Positions 16,654 through 25,155 are shown, counted from the first letter of the stretch. The stretch is DNA of 64,000 bases from Gracilimonas halophila (GCF_042684365.1 NZ_JBHULI010000003.1:152481-216480), one strand, 5' to 3'. Translations and numbers: made by a program. Notes: generated by a model from the sequence alone, not told the origin.

Positions 16654-17607
16654 GTGTTAACTTACCCGTTCACGCATAACTTCAAGATCATTTTGCTCAG
16701 TAAAGCCCTATCACACTTTCCTCAATTTCAATTCCGGGACGGAGAAAAACGTCTTCGGAATCCTATTCTTAAAAAGACATTTGTAAATCTGCCCGAGGAA
16801 AGGGTGCGCCTCAAACTCATCGACTTTCTTACGATGGAGGCAGGAATTTCGAATTCACGCATTTCTTTTGAAAGTCCGGTTGACCTGCCCGGAGACAAGT
16901 CCAAATCCCGAACGGATATCATTTGCTATGATAAGGACTTTAAGCCGCTTCTTTTGGCAGAATGTAAAGCTCCGGACATTAAACTTGATGAAAAAGCTGC
17001 TATTCAGGTGGCAAGATACAATCAAAAAATAGGAGCACCTTTTGTATTGGTAAGCAATGGAGTTTTAGATTTTTGGTTTAAAATTGAAGGGCCACAGATC
17101 ATTCCGCAAGAGGAAATACCCAAACCTTTCACCCCAGATAATCAAGTTCAGAAAACACTTATGTATTGGCAGGAGCGGGCGTTTATTGGGGAAAAATTGG
17201 AGAATGAAGCATTAGCATTTGCTACAACTTCTTGCAGGAAACTTTTTGGTGATCCGCATCAACCCATAAAATTTTTGAACTTTGAGGGATTTCCGAAAGA
17301 GTTTGCTCTCAGTCACTATTACCGAATTTTTGGGATAGGGGAAGGTGTAAAAATTGGAGTCAGTATAGCTGCCAATTCTAATGGTGGTACCAGATTGAAT
17401 GTTGTGCTGAATGAGGGAGGAGCAAATACTGCTTTCTTAACAACTTCCCTGGAACGGCTTGCGGAACAAAAAAATAAGAGCACGGAAATACATTCATCCA
17501 GTGGTAGATCGGAAGTTGAATTAGCCAATGAAACCGGCTTCGGTCTCGACATAAATATCGAGGATCTGGTGGAAGAATTTTACCGCCTGTTGCTTCAATA
17601 TTCCTAA
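16654..17607 (+). CDS. HsdR-N-like nuclease-fold protein
   Basis: A 317-residue protein. Its N-terminal part resembles the type I restriction enzyme HsdR N-terminal (PD-(D/E)XK) domain. The likely catalytic set is Asp in SRTDIICYD and Glu-x-Lys in LLAECKAP, with a downstream Gln-rich helix AAIQVARYNQK. No helicase motor or HsdM/HsdS is nearby, so it is not a full restriction system. Similar stand-alone proteins are frequent in Bacteroidota. The start is uncertain: GTG at 16654 is used here, but TTG at 16693 would match the usual family start better. Its function is unknown. Confidence 0.75.
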   Translation: MLTYPFTHNFKIILLSKALSHFPQFQFRDGEKRLRNPILKKTFVNLPEERVRLKLIDFLTMEAGISNSRISFESPVDLPGDKSKSRTDIICYDKDFKPLLLAECKAPDIKLDEKAAIQVARYNQKIGAPFVLVSNGVLDFWFKIEGPQIIPQEEIPKPFTPDNQVQKTLMYWQERAFIGEKLENEALAFATTSCRKLFGDPHQPIKFLNFEGFPKEFALSHYYRIFGIGEGVKIGVSIAANSNGGTRLNVVLNEGGANTAFLTTSLERLAEQKNKSTEIHSSSGRSEVELANETGFGLDINIEDLVEEFYRLLLQYS

Positions 17608-17686
17608 GCCGTTTGGTCGATATTCATTGGGTATTTCTGTATCCTTCAGGTCCTAAAAATCATTCCCAACCATTTATAAAAGACCA

Positions 17687-19024
17687 ATGATGCATCAAAA
17701 ACACCGCGAAAAGCTATTCTCACTATTTGATGACGGACAACAAGGTGCCGTTTTTATTCAGGGTTCTGAGATCCTGTATCGAAATGAAACGGATTACGAA
17801 TACCCTTTTCGTCAGGAGTCCAATTTCTGGTATTTAACGGGTGTGAATGAGCCGGAATGTGCGTTGATTCTCGACTTAAAGACGGAAGAATATCATCTTT
17901 TTGTTCCTAAAAGAGATGCTCAATTTGCAGTGTGGCACGGGTATGTGAAATCACAGGAAGCATGGCAGGAGCAGTATAAGCCGGATCATCTGCATTATAC
18001 CAATGAAATATTGACGGTGATGAATGAGATCAAACCGGATAAGGTGTATTGTCTGAATGATCTCGATGCCGAGCTGATCGAAGACCTGGATCGTGGGTTT
18101 GAAGCCGATATCGAAACCCTTCAGGATGCACTTACTTACTGCCGTGTCATAAAAACGGATGAAGAGCTGGAATACATGCGTAAGTCAGCTAAGGTAAACA
18201 ATCTGGCTCATACTGAGGTGATGAAAGCCATTAAACCCGGGATGTATGAATATGAACTAAAGGCTTTGTTTACCAAGATCCAGTACGAACATGGGTTACA
18301 GCAAGATGCCTATAATGGGATCTTCGCCGGTGGGAAAAACGGCGCTATCCTTCACTATGTAGAAAACACAAGTCAGATTAAAGATGGAGTCCTGTTTTTA
18401 TTGGATGCCGGACATGAGTATCAAGGCTACGCTTCCGATATCACCCGAACCTATCCTGCCAACGGGAAATTTACTGATCTGCAGGCCGGCGTATATGATG
18501 CGGTTTTGAATGCACTTAACAGTACGATAGAGAAAGTGGAAACGGGTGTGAAGATGGAAGACCTGCATATGCAGGCTGCCCGAACCATGATGGAAGGGCT
18601 AAAAGATGTCGGAATTGTAAAAGGTTCAGTGGATGACATGATGGAGAACGACATTTTTGCTCTGTTCTTCCCTCATGGATTGGGACACTTTTTGGGACTG
18701 GATACACATGATGTTGGAGGTTACCCGAAAGGAGTGGAGCGTATCGACCGTCCGGGAATTAAGTTTCTGCGAGTTCGCCGCGACCTTCAGCCGGGAATGG
18801 TCATCACTATTGAGCCGGGTGTTTATTTCATCCCTGCATTGTTGATCCCGGCACTCGAAGACGATATGCAATCAAAATTCCTGAATGCCGATAAGATCAC
18901 GAAGATGTACGAATTCGGAGGAATTAGAATTGAAGATAATATTGTGGTCACGGATGAGGGGTATGAAAATCTAACAGATGTACCTAAGGAAAGAGACGAG
19001 ATCGAGAAATTGATCAGTGGGTGA
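17687..19024 (+). CDS. pepP: Xaa-Pro aminopeptidase (aminopeptidase P)
   Basis: Cleaves the N-terminal residue from peptides with proline second. The N-terminal AMP_N domain (about residues 1-140) is followed by the M24 'pita-bread' domain. Metal ligands are visible: Asp in LLDAGHE, Asp in YASDITRTYP, His in HGLGHFLGLDTHDVGG, Glu in ITIEPGVYF and Glu in GIRIEDNIVV. Length 445 fits PepP. Two adjacent ATG codons (17687, 17690) could start it. It stands alone, followed by a gap with an ispH promoter and a phased repeat. Confidence 0.95.
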   Translation: MMHQKHREKLFSLFDDGQQGAVFIQGSEILYRNETDYEYPFRQESNFWYLTGVNEPECALILDLKTEEYHLFVPKRDAQFAVWHGYVKSQEAWQEQYKPDHLHYTNEILTVMNEIKPDKVYCLNDLDAELIEDLDRGFEADIETLQDALTYCRVIKTDEELEYMRKSAKVNNLAHTEVMKAIKPGMYEYELKALFTKIQYEHGLQQDAYNGIFAGGKNGAILHYVENTSQIKDGVLFLLDAGHEYQGYASDITRTYPANGKFTDLQAGVYDAVLNALNSTIEKVETGVKMEDLHMQAARTMMEGLKDVGIVKGSVDDMMENDIFALFFPHGLGHFLGLDTHDVGGYPKGVERIDRPGIKFLRVRRDLQPGMVITIEPGVYFIPALLIPALEDDMQSKFLNADKITKMYEFGGIRIEDNIVVTDEGYENLTDVPKERDEIEKLISG

Positions 19025-19070
19025 CCAAACTTATTATCGGATATATTGGTTACATATATAAATCAAAGTG

Positions 19071-19078
19071 TAACTTTG
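19071..19078 (+). promoter_or_regulatory. Probable -7 box of ispH
   Basis: TAACTTTG matches TAnnTTTG, 60 bases before the ispH start, with ATTGG 21 bases upstream as a weak -33 element. Confidence 0.45.
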
Positions 19079-19092
19079 TGGAAGAACCTCAA

Positions 19093-19140
19093 ATCGATTA
19101 CACGATTAACGAATAACGCAACAAACGAATAACGAACATT
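19093..19140. repeat. Phased ACGATTA/ACGAATA repeat at the ispH start
   Basis: The leader of ispH consists of the degenerate words CGATTAC, ACGATTA, ACGAATA, ACGCAAC, AAACGAATA and ACGAAC, running right up to the TTG start codon. The same words recur, inverted and direct, in the gap after ispH. Confidence 0.6.
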
Positions 19141-20389
19141 GGCACGAAAGAAATTCGATATCCCTGAAATGTATCAGTCGCCAATAATCCGAAAGGTGAA
19201 AGAGGCTACCAAGATCATTGATCCGATGAAAAAGGACCTTGAGCCCACGCTGCTCGATTTTGGTCCGGTGCATTTCTATATTCCCCGTTTTTTCGGATTC
19301 TGCTACGGTGTAGAAAATGCAATCGATATTGCCTACCGAACAGTCACTGAAAACCCGGATAAGAATATTTATCTGCTCAGTGAGATGATTCACAACCCCA
19401 CTGTGAATGAAGATCTTCAGAAAAAAGGAGTTAAGTTTTTATTTGATACGGATGGCACTGAACGCATTCCCATCTCATCTCTGAATTCAGATGATATCGT
19501 TATCGTGCCCGCATTTGGAACAACATTGGAAATTCAGGAGCGGCTTAAAGAAGTAGGTATCGATCCCTATCAATACAATACCACCTGCCCTTTTGTGGAG
19601 AAGGTTTGGAAGCGGGGGAAGCAACTTGGTAAGAAAGATTACAGTTTAGTAGTTCATGGAAAGCATCAGCATGAAGAAACACGTGCAACTTTTTCTCACA
19701 GTGCCGATCATTCTGAAGTGGTGGTAGTTCTAAATCCCGAGGAAGCGCGGATTCTTGCTGATATCCTTATAGAGGAAAGACCACTTTCAGATTTCGAAAA
19801 ATATTTTGGCCATAAAGCTACTCCGCGATTCAATCCGTTGGAGGATATGGTACGATTTGGGGTTATTAATCAAACTACTATGCTGGCTACTGAAACTCAG
19901 GAAGTGATGGAGATTCTCCGTGAGGCTGCAATCATAAGATATGGTGAGGCAGATATCCTTGACCACTTTGCTGACACCACAGACACCTTGTGTTACGCTA
20001 CCAATGAGAATCAATCGGCAACACTGGCTTTAGCTGAGACCGATGCAGATCTCGCGTTGGTTGTAGGGGGTTACAATTCATCAAATACCATGCATCTGGT
20101 TGAGATCCTTGAGCATAAATTTCCAACCTATCACGTTCGGGATAAAGGAGAGCTTTCTAAGGATAAGATCAACCATTTCGATCAATGGGATAAAGCGATG
20201 AAGGAAACAGAGAACTGGTTGTCAGGCTCAGAAAAGCCATTAAAAATTGCCCTCACTTCCGGGGCTTCTTGTCCTGATATTTTAGTGGATGAGGTATTAC
20301 TTCAGATATTGGAATATTTTGAGGGAACCAAAGATGTTGATGAAGTCATTGCTCCATTTGAGGAGAAATTAGAAACGGAAGAAGCGTAG
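19139..20389 (+). CDS. ispH: 4-hydroxy-3-methylbut-2-enyl diphosphate reductase, long form
   Basis: Last enzyme of the MEP isoprenoid pathway; it makes IPP and DMAPP with an iron-sulfur cluster. The three cluster cysteines are in FGFCYGVENAID, NTTCPFVEKVW and TSGASCPDILVDE. The active-site histidines appear in EMIHNPTVN and VHGKHQHEET. At 416 residues it is the long form, with an N-terminal extension and an insert (about 200-260), as in cyanobacterial and plant IspH rather than the about 315-residue enterobacterial type. The start is TTG at 19139, directly behind a phased repeat and without a Shine-Dalgarno site; the next ATG would remove ten residues. Confidence 0.95.
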   Translation: MARKKFDIPEMYQSPIIRKVKEATKIIDPMKKDLEPTLLDFGPVHFYIPRFFGFCYGVENAIDIAYRTVTENPDKNIYLLSEMIHNPTVNEDLQKKGVKFLFDTDGTERIPISSLNSDDIVIVPAFGTTLEIQERLKEVGIDPYQYNTTCPFVEKVWKRGKQLGKKDYSLVVHGKHQHEETRATFSHSADHSEVVVVLNPEEARILADILIEERPLSDFEKYFGHKATPRFNPLEDMVRFGVINQTTMLATETQEVMEILREAAIIRYGEADILDHFADTTDTLCYATNENQSATLALAETDADLALVVGGYNSSNTMHLVEILEHKFPTYHVRDKGELSKDKINHFDQWDKAMKETENWLSGSEKPLKIALTSGASCPDILVDEVLLQILEYFEGTKDVDEVIAPFEEKLETEEA

Positions 20390-20397
20390 ATTTTAAA

Positions 20398-20461
20398 ACC
20401 GTTAATCGTTATTTGTTAATTGAGGTGCTTTTAACACGATTAACGAATCAACAAATAACAA
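20398..20461. repeat. Heptamer-phased inverted repeat after ispH
   Basis: Left words CGTTAAT, CGTTATT, TGTTAAT; right words ACGATTA, ACGAATC, AACAAAT, AAC. CGTTAATCGT pairs with ACGATTAACG. It fills the gap between ispH and yjbQ and shares words with the repeat before ispH. Confidence 0.7.
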
Positions 20462-20465
20462 GACC

Positions 20466-20885
20466 ATGTGGATACAAAAAGAGATCAAGCTTACCCCCAA
20501 GTCAAGAGGATACCACATAGTTACCGATGAGATTCTTCGCGAAATTCCGAAGATCAAAGACATCAAAACCGGTATTGCACACATTTTAATTAAACATACC
20601 AGTGCCGGATTGACGATCAACGAAAATGCAGACCCTTCGGTACGCAGAGATTTTGAATCACACTTCAACCGGGCAGTTCCTGAAGACACTTCCCTTTACG
20701 AGCATACTTTAGAGGGAACCGACGACATGACTTCTCACATTAAAAGCTCGCTGCTTGGCTCATCAATTTCCATTCCTATCACAAATGGTAGTTTCAACCT
20801 GGGTACCTGGCAAGGAATCTATTTATGCGAGCATAGAAACCAGGGTGGGTCCAGAAAGCTGGTTGTTACGCTGAATGGGGAGTGA
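20466..20885 (+). CDS. YjbQ family protein (UPF0047)
   Basis: A 139-residue compact protein of the YjbQ/UPF0047 family. It shows IAHILIKHTSAGLTINENADPSVRRDF in the first half, and TSHIKSSLLGSSISIPITNG and GTWQGIYLCEHRNQGGSRKLVVTL in the second. The conserved His, Glu and Asp residues form a putative metal site. Some members can replace thiamine-phosphate synthase weakly when over-expressed, but the true role is unknown. It is convergent with the DUF2179 gene, whose stop lies only a few bases beyond. Confidence 0.93.
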   Translation: MWIQKEIKLTPKSRGYHIVTDEILREIPKIKDIKTGIAHILIKHTSAGLTINENADPSVRRDFESHFNRAVPEDTSLYEHTLEGTDDMTSHIKSSLLGSSISIPITNGSFNLGTWQGIYLCEHRNQGGSRKLVVTLNGE

Positions 20886-20888
20886 ATA

Positions 20889-21464
20889 TTATAAACCCTT
20901 TCGAACTCTCAGCAATCGGTCAATCGGACTTCGGCTATCGGGGTCAACGAGATGATCGTGATGTTTATTCGAGTATTTCACGTCTTCTGTAGAGAAGAAT
21001 GCCTCAGAGTCTATTTCCTTAACGATATCAAATACTTTATTAAGTTTCTTTCTTTTGAGTACTGTGAAGATCACTTTTACATCATTGAAACCACCTTTGG
21101 CATCCATGCTCGTTACTGCAACTCCGGCTTCTTTAAGTGCTTCTATAATATCATGAGATTTTTGGAGGGTTATTATACGTACCAAAACGGTTCCAACTTT
21201 CATCTTGTCTTCAATATAAAGCCCTATAAAAGTACCTGCTGAGAATCCTGCTGCATAGGCAATGTAATTTACCCAGTGATCAAGGTTGGTAAGCAATTGT
21301 GCAACCACGATAACCCAGATCAAGACTTCAAAAAATCCGAGTATCGCCGACTCCCATTTGTACCCACGCGAGACCATAGTAATTCGCAGTGTACCTAAAG
21401 AAACATCAGCGATCCGTGCAAAGAAAATCAATAAGGGTAATATATAAGCGGGAAATTCGGGCAT
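20889..21464 (-). CDS. DUF2179 / UPF0316 membrane protein
   Basis: A 191-residue protein with three predicted membrane helices (about residues 5-25, 37-60, 65-85), then a soluble DUF2179 domain. The start ILPLLIFFARIADVSLGTLRITMVSRG is the hallmark of UPF0316. The C-terminal part (VTSMDAKGGFNDVKVIFTVLKRKKL) is the DUF2179 fold, thought to be a small-ligand sensor. Function is unknown. The C-terminal tail beyond DVKYSNKHHDH is rich in charged residues. Confidence 0.9.
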   Translation of the reverse strand: MPEFPAYILPLLIFFARIADVSLGTLRITMVSRGYKWESAILGFFEVLIWVIVVAQLLTNLDHWVNYIAYAAGFSAGTFIGLYIEDKMKVGTVLVRIITLQKSHDIIEALKEAGVAVTSMDAKGGFNDVKVIFTVLKRKKLNKVFDIVKEIDSEAFFSTEDVKYSNKHHDHLVDPDSRSPIDRLLRVRKGL

Positions 21465-21596
21465 AGGAATAAATTTGAGTGAACTCCAAAGATATGAATA
21501 TTGTGAACATCACCGAATAATACTCACAACAATAATTCAGGCTTCTCAAAAAGATAAAAAAATAGATCCGGAAGGTATAAATACACCAAAAAAGGC

Positions 21597-21628
21597 TTGA
21601 TAGTGGAGGGTAATAACCCTTATCTTTA
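21597..21628 (+). promoter_or_regulatory. Promoter of the SRP RNA
   Basis: TATCTTTA (21621-21628), close to TAnnTTTG, lies six bases before the RNA's closing stem. TTGA (21597-21600) is 20 bases upstream as a possible -33 box. Confidence 0.5.
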
Positions 21629-21633
21629 AGCCT

Positions 21634-21733
21634 TGGGCAAGTCCTATACAGCCAGCTCCCTTTGAACTCCGTCAGGGCAGGAATGCAGCAGCGGTAATTT
21701 GGTCGTAGCGGCGTGATATAGGTCGCTTGCCCA
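21634..21733 (+). ncRNA. ffs: Signal recognition particle RNA (small bacterial type)
   Basis: About 100 bases long. The terminal stem pairs TGGGCAAG (21634-21641) with CTTGCCCA (21726-21733). The apical part contains the Ffh-binding region, read as GTCAGGGCAGGAATGCAGCA followed by GCGGTAA, which is the diagnostic 4.5S-type sequence. This RNA forms the SRP with Ffh and targets membrane proteins to SecYEG/YidC. It has no Alu domain. A short T-run and then a strong hairpin terminator follow. Confidence 0.93.
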
Positions 21734-21760
21734 TTTTTTATTTATGGAAATTTTTCCAAT

Positions 21761-21797
21761 AAAAAACCCCGTACATGTTAAGTGTACGGGGTTTTTT
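21761..21797. terminator. Bidirectional terminator between ffs and the DUF2911 gene
   Basis: A perfect 15-bp stem, AAAAAACCCCGTACA (21761-21775) with its inverse (21783-21797), and a seven-base loop. A-tract and T-tract on the two sides make it work for the SRP RNA on the plus strand and for the convergent gene on the minus strand. Confidence 0.9.
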
Positions 21798-21820
21798 AAA
21801 TTTAAGCAGGGGTAATATAG

Positions 21821-22369
21821 TTACATGGTTTCAATAGGAACCGGTACTCGGGTAGTTCCCCAGTGAAGGTTTAAATGAGCTTTAGTATCAGACAGCTCAT
21901 TGAAGTAGATCTCGAACCACTCCAGATTTGAGCCTTCACCAGGTTCAGCAGTAACACGAATGACGTCTTCTGCTTCATCATATTGCGTTCCCCAAGAAAG
22001 CTTTTCATTAAGAATGATCGTCCATTCGTCCATTCCAGGAATGGTATATAAAGAATAGGTTCCTGCCTCTACTCTTTTTCCTCCAAACATAACGTCATCA
22101 GAGAATGTTATGGCAGTAGATTCATTAGCTCCGGTTCTCCATACACTCCCAATGGGAGCCAAAGGAGTGCCATCACCAAAATAACCCCGTTCTCTAAGAG
22201 CCGGGCGACCATAGGTTATGGTGACTTCAGTTGTACCTATAGTTTGACTAACTGCAGCATTAGGACTGGCTCTGTTACTGTCATTTCCTCGCTCTTGAGC
22301 AAAGGCTGATTCGGCCATAAAAAAGAAGGCCAGTATTGGTATAAAAAGATATTTTATTAGTTTTTTCAT
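21821..22369 (-). CDS. DUF2911 domain exported protein
   Basis: A 182-residue protein with a signal peptide (hydrophobic segment to SAFAQ). The rest is a DUF2911 domain: SQTIGTTEVTITYGRPALRERG, then APIGSVWRTGANESTAITFSDDV, then VEAGTYSLYTIPGMDEWTIILN. The family is frequent in Bacteroidota and of unknown function; the fold is all-beta. It follows the amidohydrolase gene by about 20 bases on the same strand, so they may be co-transcribed, ending at the shared terminator. Confidence 0.92.
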   Translation of the reverse strand: MKKLIKYLFIPILAFFFMAESAFAQERGNDSNRASPNAAVSQTIGTTEVTITYGRPALRERGYFGDGTPLAPIGSVWRTGANESTAITFSDDVMFGGKRVEAGTYSLYTIPGMDEWTIILNEKLSWGTQYDEAEDVIRVTAEPGEGSNLEWFEIYFNELSDTKAHLNLHWGTTRVPVPIETM

Positions 22370-22390
22370 TGTACCGTTATTTAAAGGTCA

Positions 22391-23491
22391 TCAATTAGAT
22401 TCAAACAAAGATTCATCAATGCCCGGTATTATTTTCAGGGCATTTTTATAATACACTTTTTTTAACACTTCATCGGGAAGATCCAATCCATACATTTGCC
22501 AAAAAGCATGGCGTCTTCGAAAATAATCAAAATACTCGTCGTCACTTTCCAATATCCTGAAATAAGTATGAAATTCTACGGGCCGGTAGGTGTCTTTCCC
22601 AAATAACAAACGATCCTGGTATTTGATAAAGAATTGCTTGGCAAATCTCGGCTGACGTCCAAGTTCAGCAATGATAGCAGCTGTCTCGGTATATACATTT
22701 GGAAATTCATCCAGATGATCACCAAGTCGGGCAAGGTCATTAGCCATCCAGCCGAAGTGTGCATTTATGAAAGTTGTTTCAGGGTGCTTACGAAATACAT
22801 TCCACTGTTCCTGCATCACTACTTCCCAGCTGGGGTAGCGGGTTGAATCACCGCGGTGACGGTCAGGAAAGTTCTTCATTTCGAGCCAGCGTTCATTGGT
22901 ATTATCGATCGGTTCCCAAAATTCAGCTGGTTCTCCGGTGTGAATGAGAACAGGTATTCCCAGTTCTCCGGCTTTGGCCCAAACAGGATCAATGCGTGGG
23001 TCGTCCGTTTGCACCCGGTTTCCATTGGAATCCAAAACAGTAAGCCCCAGATTCTTGAATATCTTTATTCCGCGTGCGCCATTATCGTAATCTTCCTGAA
23101 GTTGAGCGACAGCTCTTTCGGTCCAGCCCGGCTCGTCAATTTCATCAAAGTCAATGTTGGCGAAAACTACGAACCGGCCTGGAGCTTGTTCCCGGGCAGC
23201 ATCTACCATTTCTTTTAAACTCTGACCGGATCGGCCGCTTAAATTCACCAATACTTTCATATTGAGGTCGTCCATCTCAGCAGTGGTTTCGGTAAGATCC
23301 ATTGAAGCCATTCTCCAGAGGTGACTGTGAACATCTATAAATGGGAATTTTGCGGAAGTTACTTCCTCAGCAGGTACCACCAAGGTAGACTCAGGTTGAT
23401 ATTCCTCGAAAGTCATTGTGGTATCAGCTTCCTGAGCAAAAAGCATGTGTGTACATAGAGCGAAGAGTAGTAATAAGGATAATTTTTTCAT
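22391..23491 (-). CDS. Exported amidohydrolase-family metal-dependent hydrolase
   Basis: A TIM-barrel amidohydrolase with a signal peptide ending at MLFAQ. Metal-site residues: HxH in FIDVHSHLW, His in VLIHTGEPAEFW, His in FINAHFGWMAND, and Asp in LLFGKDTYRP. The protein belongs to the amidohydrolase-2 group, whose members act on carboxylic acids or lactones, but the substrate here is unclear. Periplasmic location is inferred from the leader. Length 366 is normal including the leader. Confidence 0.88.
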   Translation of the reverse strand: MKKLSLLLLFALCTHMLFAQEADTTMTFEEYQPESTLVVPAEEVTSAKFPFIDVHSHLWRMASMDLTETTAEMDDLNMKVLVNLSGRSGQSLKEMVDAAREQAPGRFVVFANIDFDEIDEPGWTERAVAQLQEDYDNGARGIKIFKNLGLTVLDSNGNRVQTDDPRIDPVWAKAGELGIPVLIHTGEPAEFWEPIDNTNERWLEMKNFPDRHRGDSTRYPSWEVVMQEQWNVFRKHPETTFINAHFGWMANDLARLGDHLDEFPNVYTETAAIIAELGRQPRFAKQFFIKYQDRLLFGKDTYRPVEFHTYFRILESDDEYFDYFRRRHAFWQMYGLDLPDEVLKKVYYKNALKIIPGIDESLFESN

Positions 23492-23617
23492 ACCTGAGTA
23501 TAATCAATAATTTTAAGCTGTGTGAATGTACAGAGGCTACAGCAATTGAAAAAGCCCTGCACAAAAAAGAATACAGGACTTAGGAATGACGTAAGCAATA
23601 AAATCAGAAAATTTGAC

Positions 23618-24241
23618 CTAGAACTTAGGATTATCTTTCAACAGGTGGCTAAACTCTTTCTTGAACTTTGCGATCTTGGGAGCGATCACTATTGAACAAT
23701 ATCCGGCATTAGGGTTATTTTCAAAGTAATTCTGGTGATAATTTTCAGCTACATAATAATTTTCAAGCGGCTGTATCTTGGTCACGATCGGGTCTTCCCA
23801 AAGATCAGACTCATCCGTTCTTTTCAGCGATTTTTCAGCAATCTCTTTCTGTTCTTCATTGTGATAGAAGATCACTGAGCGATATTGTGGCCCAATATCA
23901 TTTCCTTGTCGATTTAAGGTAGTAGGATTGTGTGTATGCCAAAGTACTTCCAGCAATTCTTCATAAGAGATCACTTCCGGGTCAAAATAAAGACGCGCTA
24001 CTTCGGCATGCCCCGTTCTACCGCTGGTAACTTCTTTGTATGATGGGTTTTCAACATGTCCACCGGAATATCCGGATTCTACACGCTCAACACCTTCTAC
24101 AATTTCATATACTGCTTCTACGCACCAGAAACATCCGGCACCAAAAGTTGCTTGTTCCAAATTTTTCTCCGTTTGTTGTGCAAATAATGAGGTTGTTCCG
24201 AGACCCAATATGAGTCCTAATATTGATAATAATTTTATCAT
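23618..24241 (-). CDS. msrA: Peptide methionine (S)-S-oxide reductase, exported
   Basis: Repairs methionine sulfoxide in proteins. The catalytic cysteine is in FGAGCFWCVEAVYE; GVERVESGYSGGHVENPSYKEVTSGRTGHAE and YRSVIFYHNEEQKEIA are family blocks. An N-terminal signal peptide ends near SLFAQQ, so it should work in the periplasm, unlike the cytoplasmic enterobacterial MsrA. No MsrB domain is fused and none lies next to it. The periplasmic reductant for it is not evident here. Confidence 0.95.
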   Translation of the reverse strand: MIKLLSILGLILGLGTTSLFAQQTEKNLEQATFGAGCFWCVEAVYEIVEGVERVESGYSGGHVENPSYKEVTSGRTGHAEVARLYFDPEVISYEELLEVLWHTHNPTTLNRQGNDIGPQYRSVIFYHNEEQKEIAEKSLKRTDESDLWEDPIVTKIQPLENYYVAENYHQNYFENNPNAGYCSIVIAPKIAKFKKEFSHLLKDNPKF

Positions 24242-24428
24242 AATCTCGATCTTAAATATTATTTCTAACTCAAAATAGCTTTAAGTCAGGATTGTTTACA
24301 ACAAGTGTTTGGTGTGATTTCGTTTCTTCTGAAATAGTCACCCATTATCAATTACGCGTTTTTCAAGACAACGGATTGGATACAAGAATTATGGTGGAGT
24401 TATTTATTCATTGAATGAGGATGTTTCC

Positions 24429-24468
24429 CTGCCCGTAGAGACGCGATGCATTGGGTCTCTACGGGCAG
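24429..24468. repeat. REP-like palindrome, upstream of RAYT 2
   Basis: CTGCCCGTAGAGAC (24429-24442) and its exact inverse (24455-24468) flank a 12-base centre containing ATGCAT. It lies 73 bases before the second transposase gene. The rest of the msrA-RAYT 2 gap (24242-24541) shows no gene. Confidence 0.9.
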
Positions 24469-24541
24469 TGATAATTACAATTTGATATAATGATTGAAGG
24501 AGATTATAATCTTGAGACAGAACAAGAGAATCGGGTAATCA

Positions 24542-25117
24542 ATGTCAAAATTTCGGGGCAAATATAGATTCAAGTCTAACCGGTGGGAATATTGGGATTA
24601 CAAAAATCCCGGAGCCTATTTTATTACGATTTGTACGAAGAATAAAGAACATTTTTTTGGTGAAATAGAGAAAGGAAGAATGGTATTAAATCAGATTGGA
24701 TCCATTGCTGAATCTGAATGGAAGAAAACTCCGAAGATCCGTAAAGATATGAATATTACATTGGGAGAATATGTGATCATGCCGGATCATATACATGGGA
24801 TCATTATTATTGGGAATAATGAATTTAATACGAAAGAATCAAAACCCAACCCTGGTAGAGACACGATGCATCGTGTCTCTACCGGGGTTGATCTTGAAAC
24901 TGATTCGCAAAAACGGTTTGGTCCCCAAAGAAAAAATTTGGCTTCCATAATGAGGGGTTATAAATCTTCAGTGACTATTCAAGGTAGAAGGTTAAATTCT
25001 GAATTTTGTTGGCAGCCAAATTACCATGATCGGGTAATAAGAGATTATGAGGAGTATGAGCTAATTGCTGAGTATATCTTAGATAACATAAGGTGTTGGA
25101 AGATTGATTTAAAATGA
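24542..25117 (+). CDS. REP-associated tyrosine transposase (RAYT), second type
   Basis: A 191-residue Y1-type transposase, clearly different from the first one in the window. HUH motif PDHIHGIIII, helix NLASIMRGYKSSVT, and the tyrosine block LIAEYILDNIRCW near the C-terminus are all present. In the loop after the HUH motif the gene carries an in-frame palindrome (24854-24883) read as GRDTMHRVST. Palindromes of the same family lie upstream (24429-24468) and further downstream (26276-26321). A weak hairpin, AACCCT/AGGGTT with T-run (25132-25155), may end the transcript. Confidence 0.92.
   Translation: MSKFRGKYRFKSNRWEYWDYKNPGAYFITICTKNKEHFFGEIEKGRMVLNQIGSIAESEWKKTPKIRKDMNITLGEYVIMPDHIHGIIIIGNNEFNTKESKPNPGRDTMHRVSTGVDLETDSQKRFGPQRKNLASIMRGYKSSVTIQGRRLNSEFCWQPNYHDRVIRDYEEYELIAEYILDNIRCWKIDLK
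24847..24890. repeat. REP palindrome inside RAYT 2
   Basis: The core GGTAGAGACACGATG (24854-24868) is followed directly by its exact reverse complement (24869-24883). CAACCC and GGGTTG extend the pairing to 24847-24890 with one mismatch. It is translated in frame. Confidence 0.95.
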
Positions 25118-25131
25118 TCGTTGGTTTTTTG

Positions 25132-25155
25132 AACCCTGTCAAGGGTTAATTTTTT
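25132..25155 (+). terminator. Possible terminator of RAYT 2
   Basis: AACCCT (25132-25137) and AGGGTT (25142-25147) form a six-bp stem followed by AATTTTTT. It overlaps the stop codon of the convergent lipoprotein gene. Confidence 0.4.

Noticed and set aside
16654..17607. Complete type I restriction system
   Set aside because: Only the N-terminal nuclease-like domain is present; no motor, hsdM or hsdS lies near.
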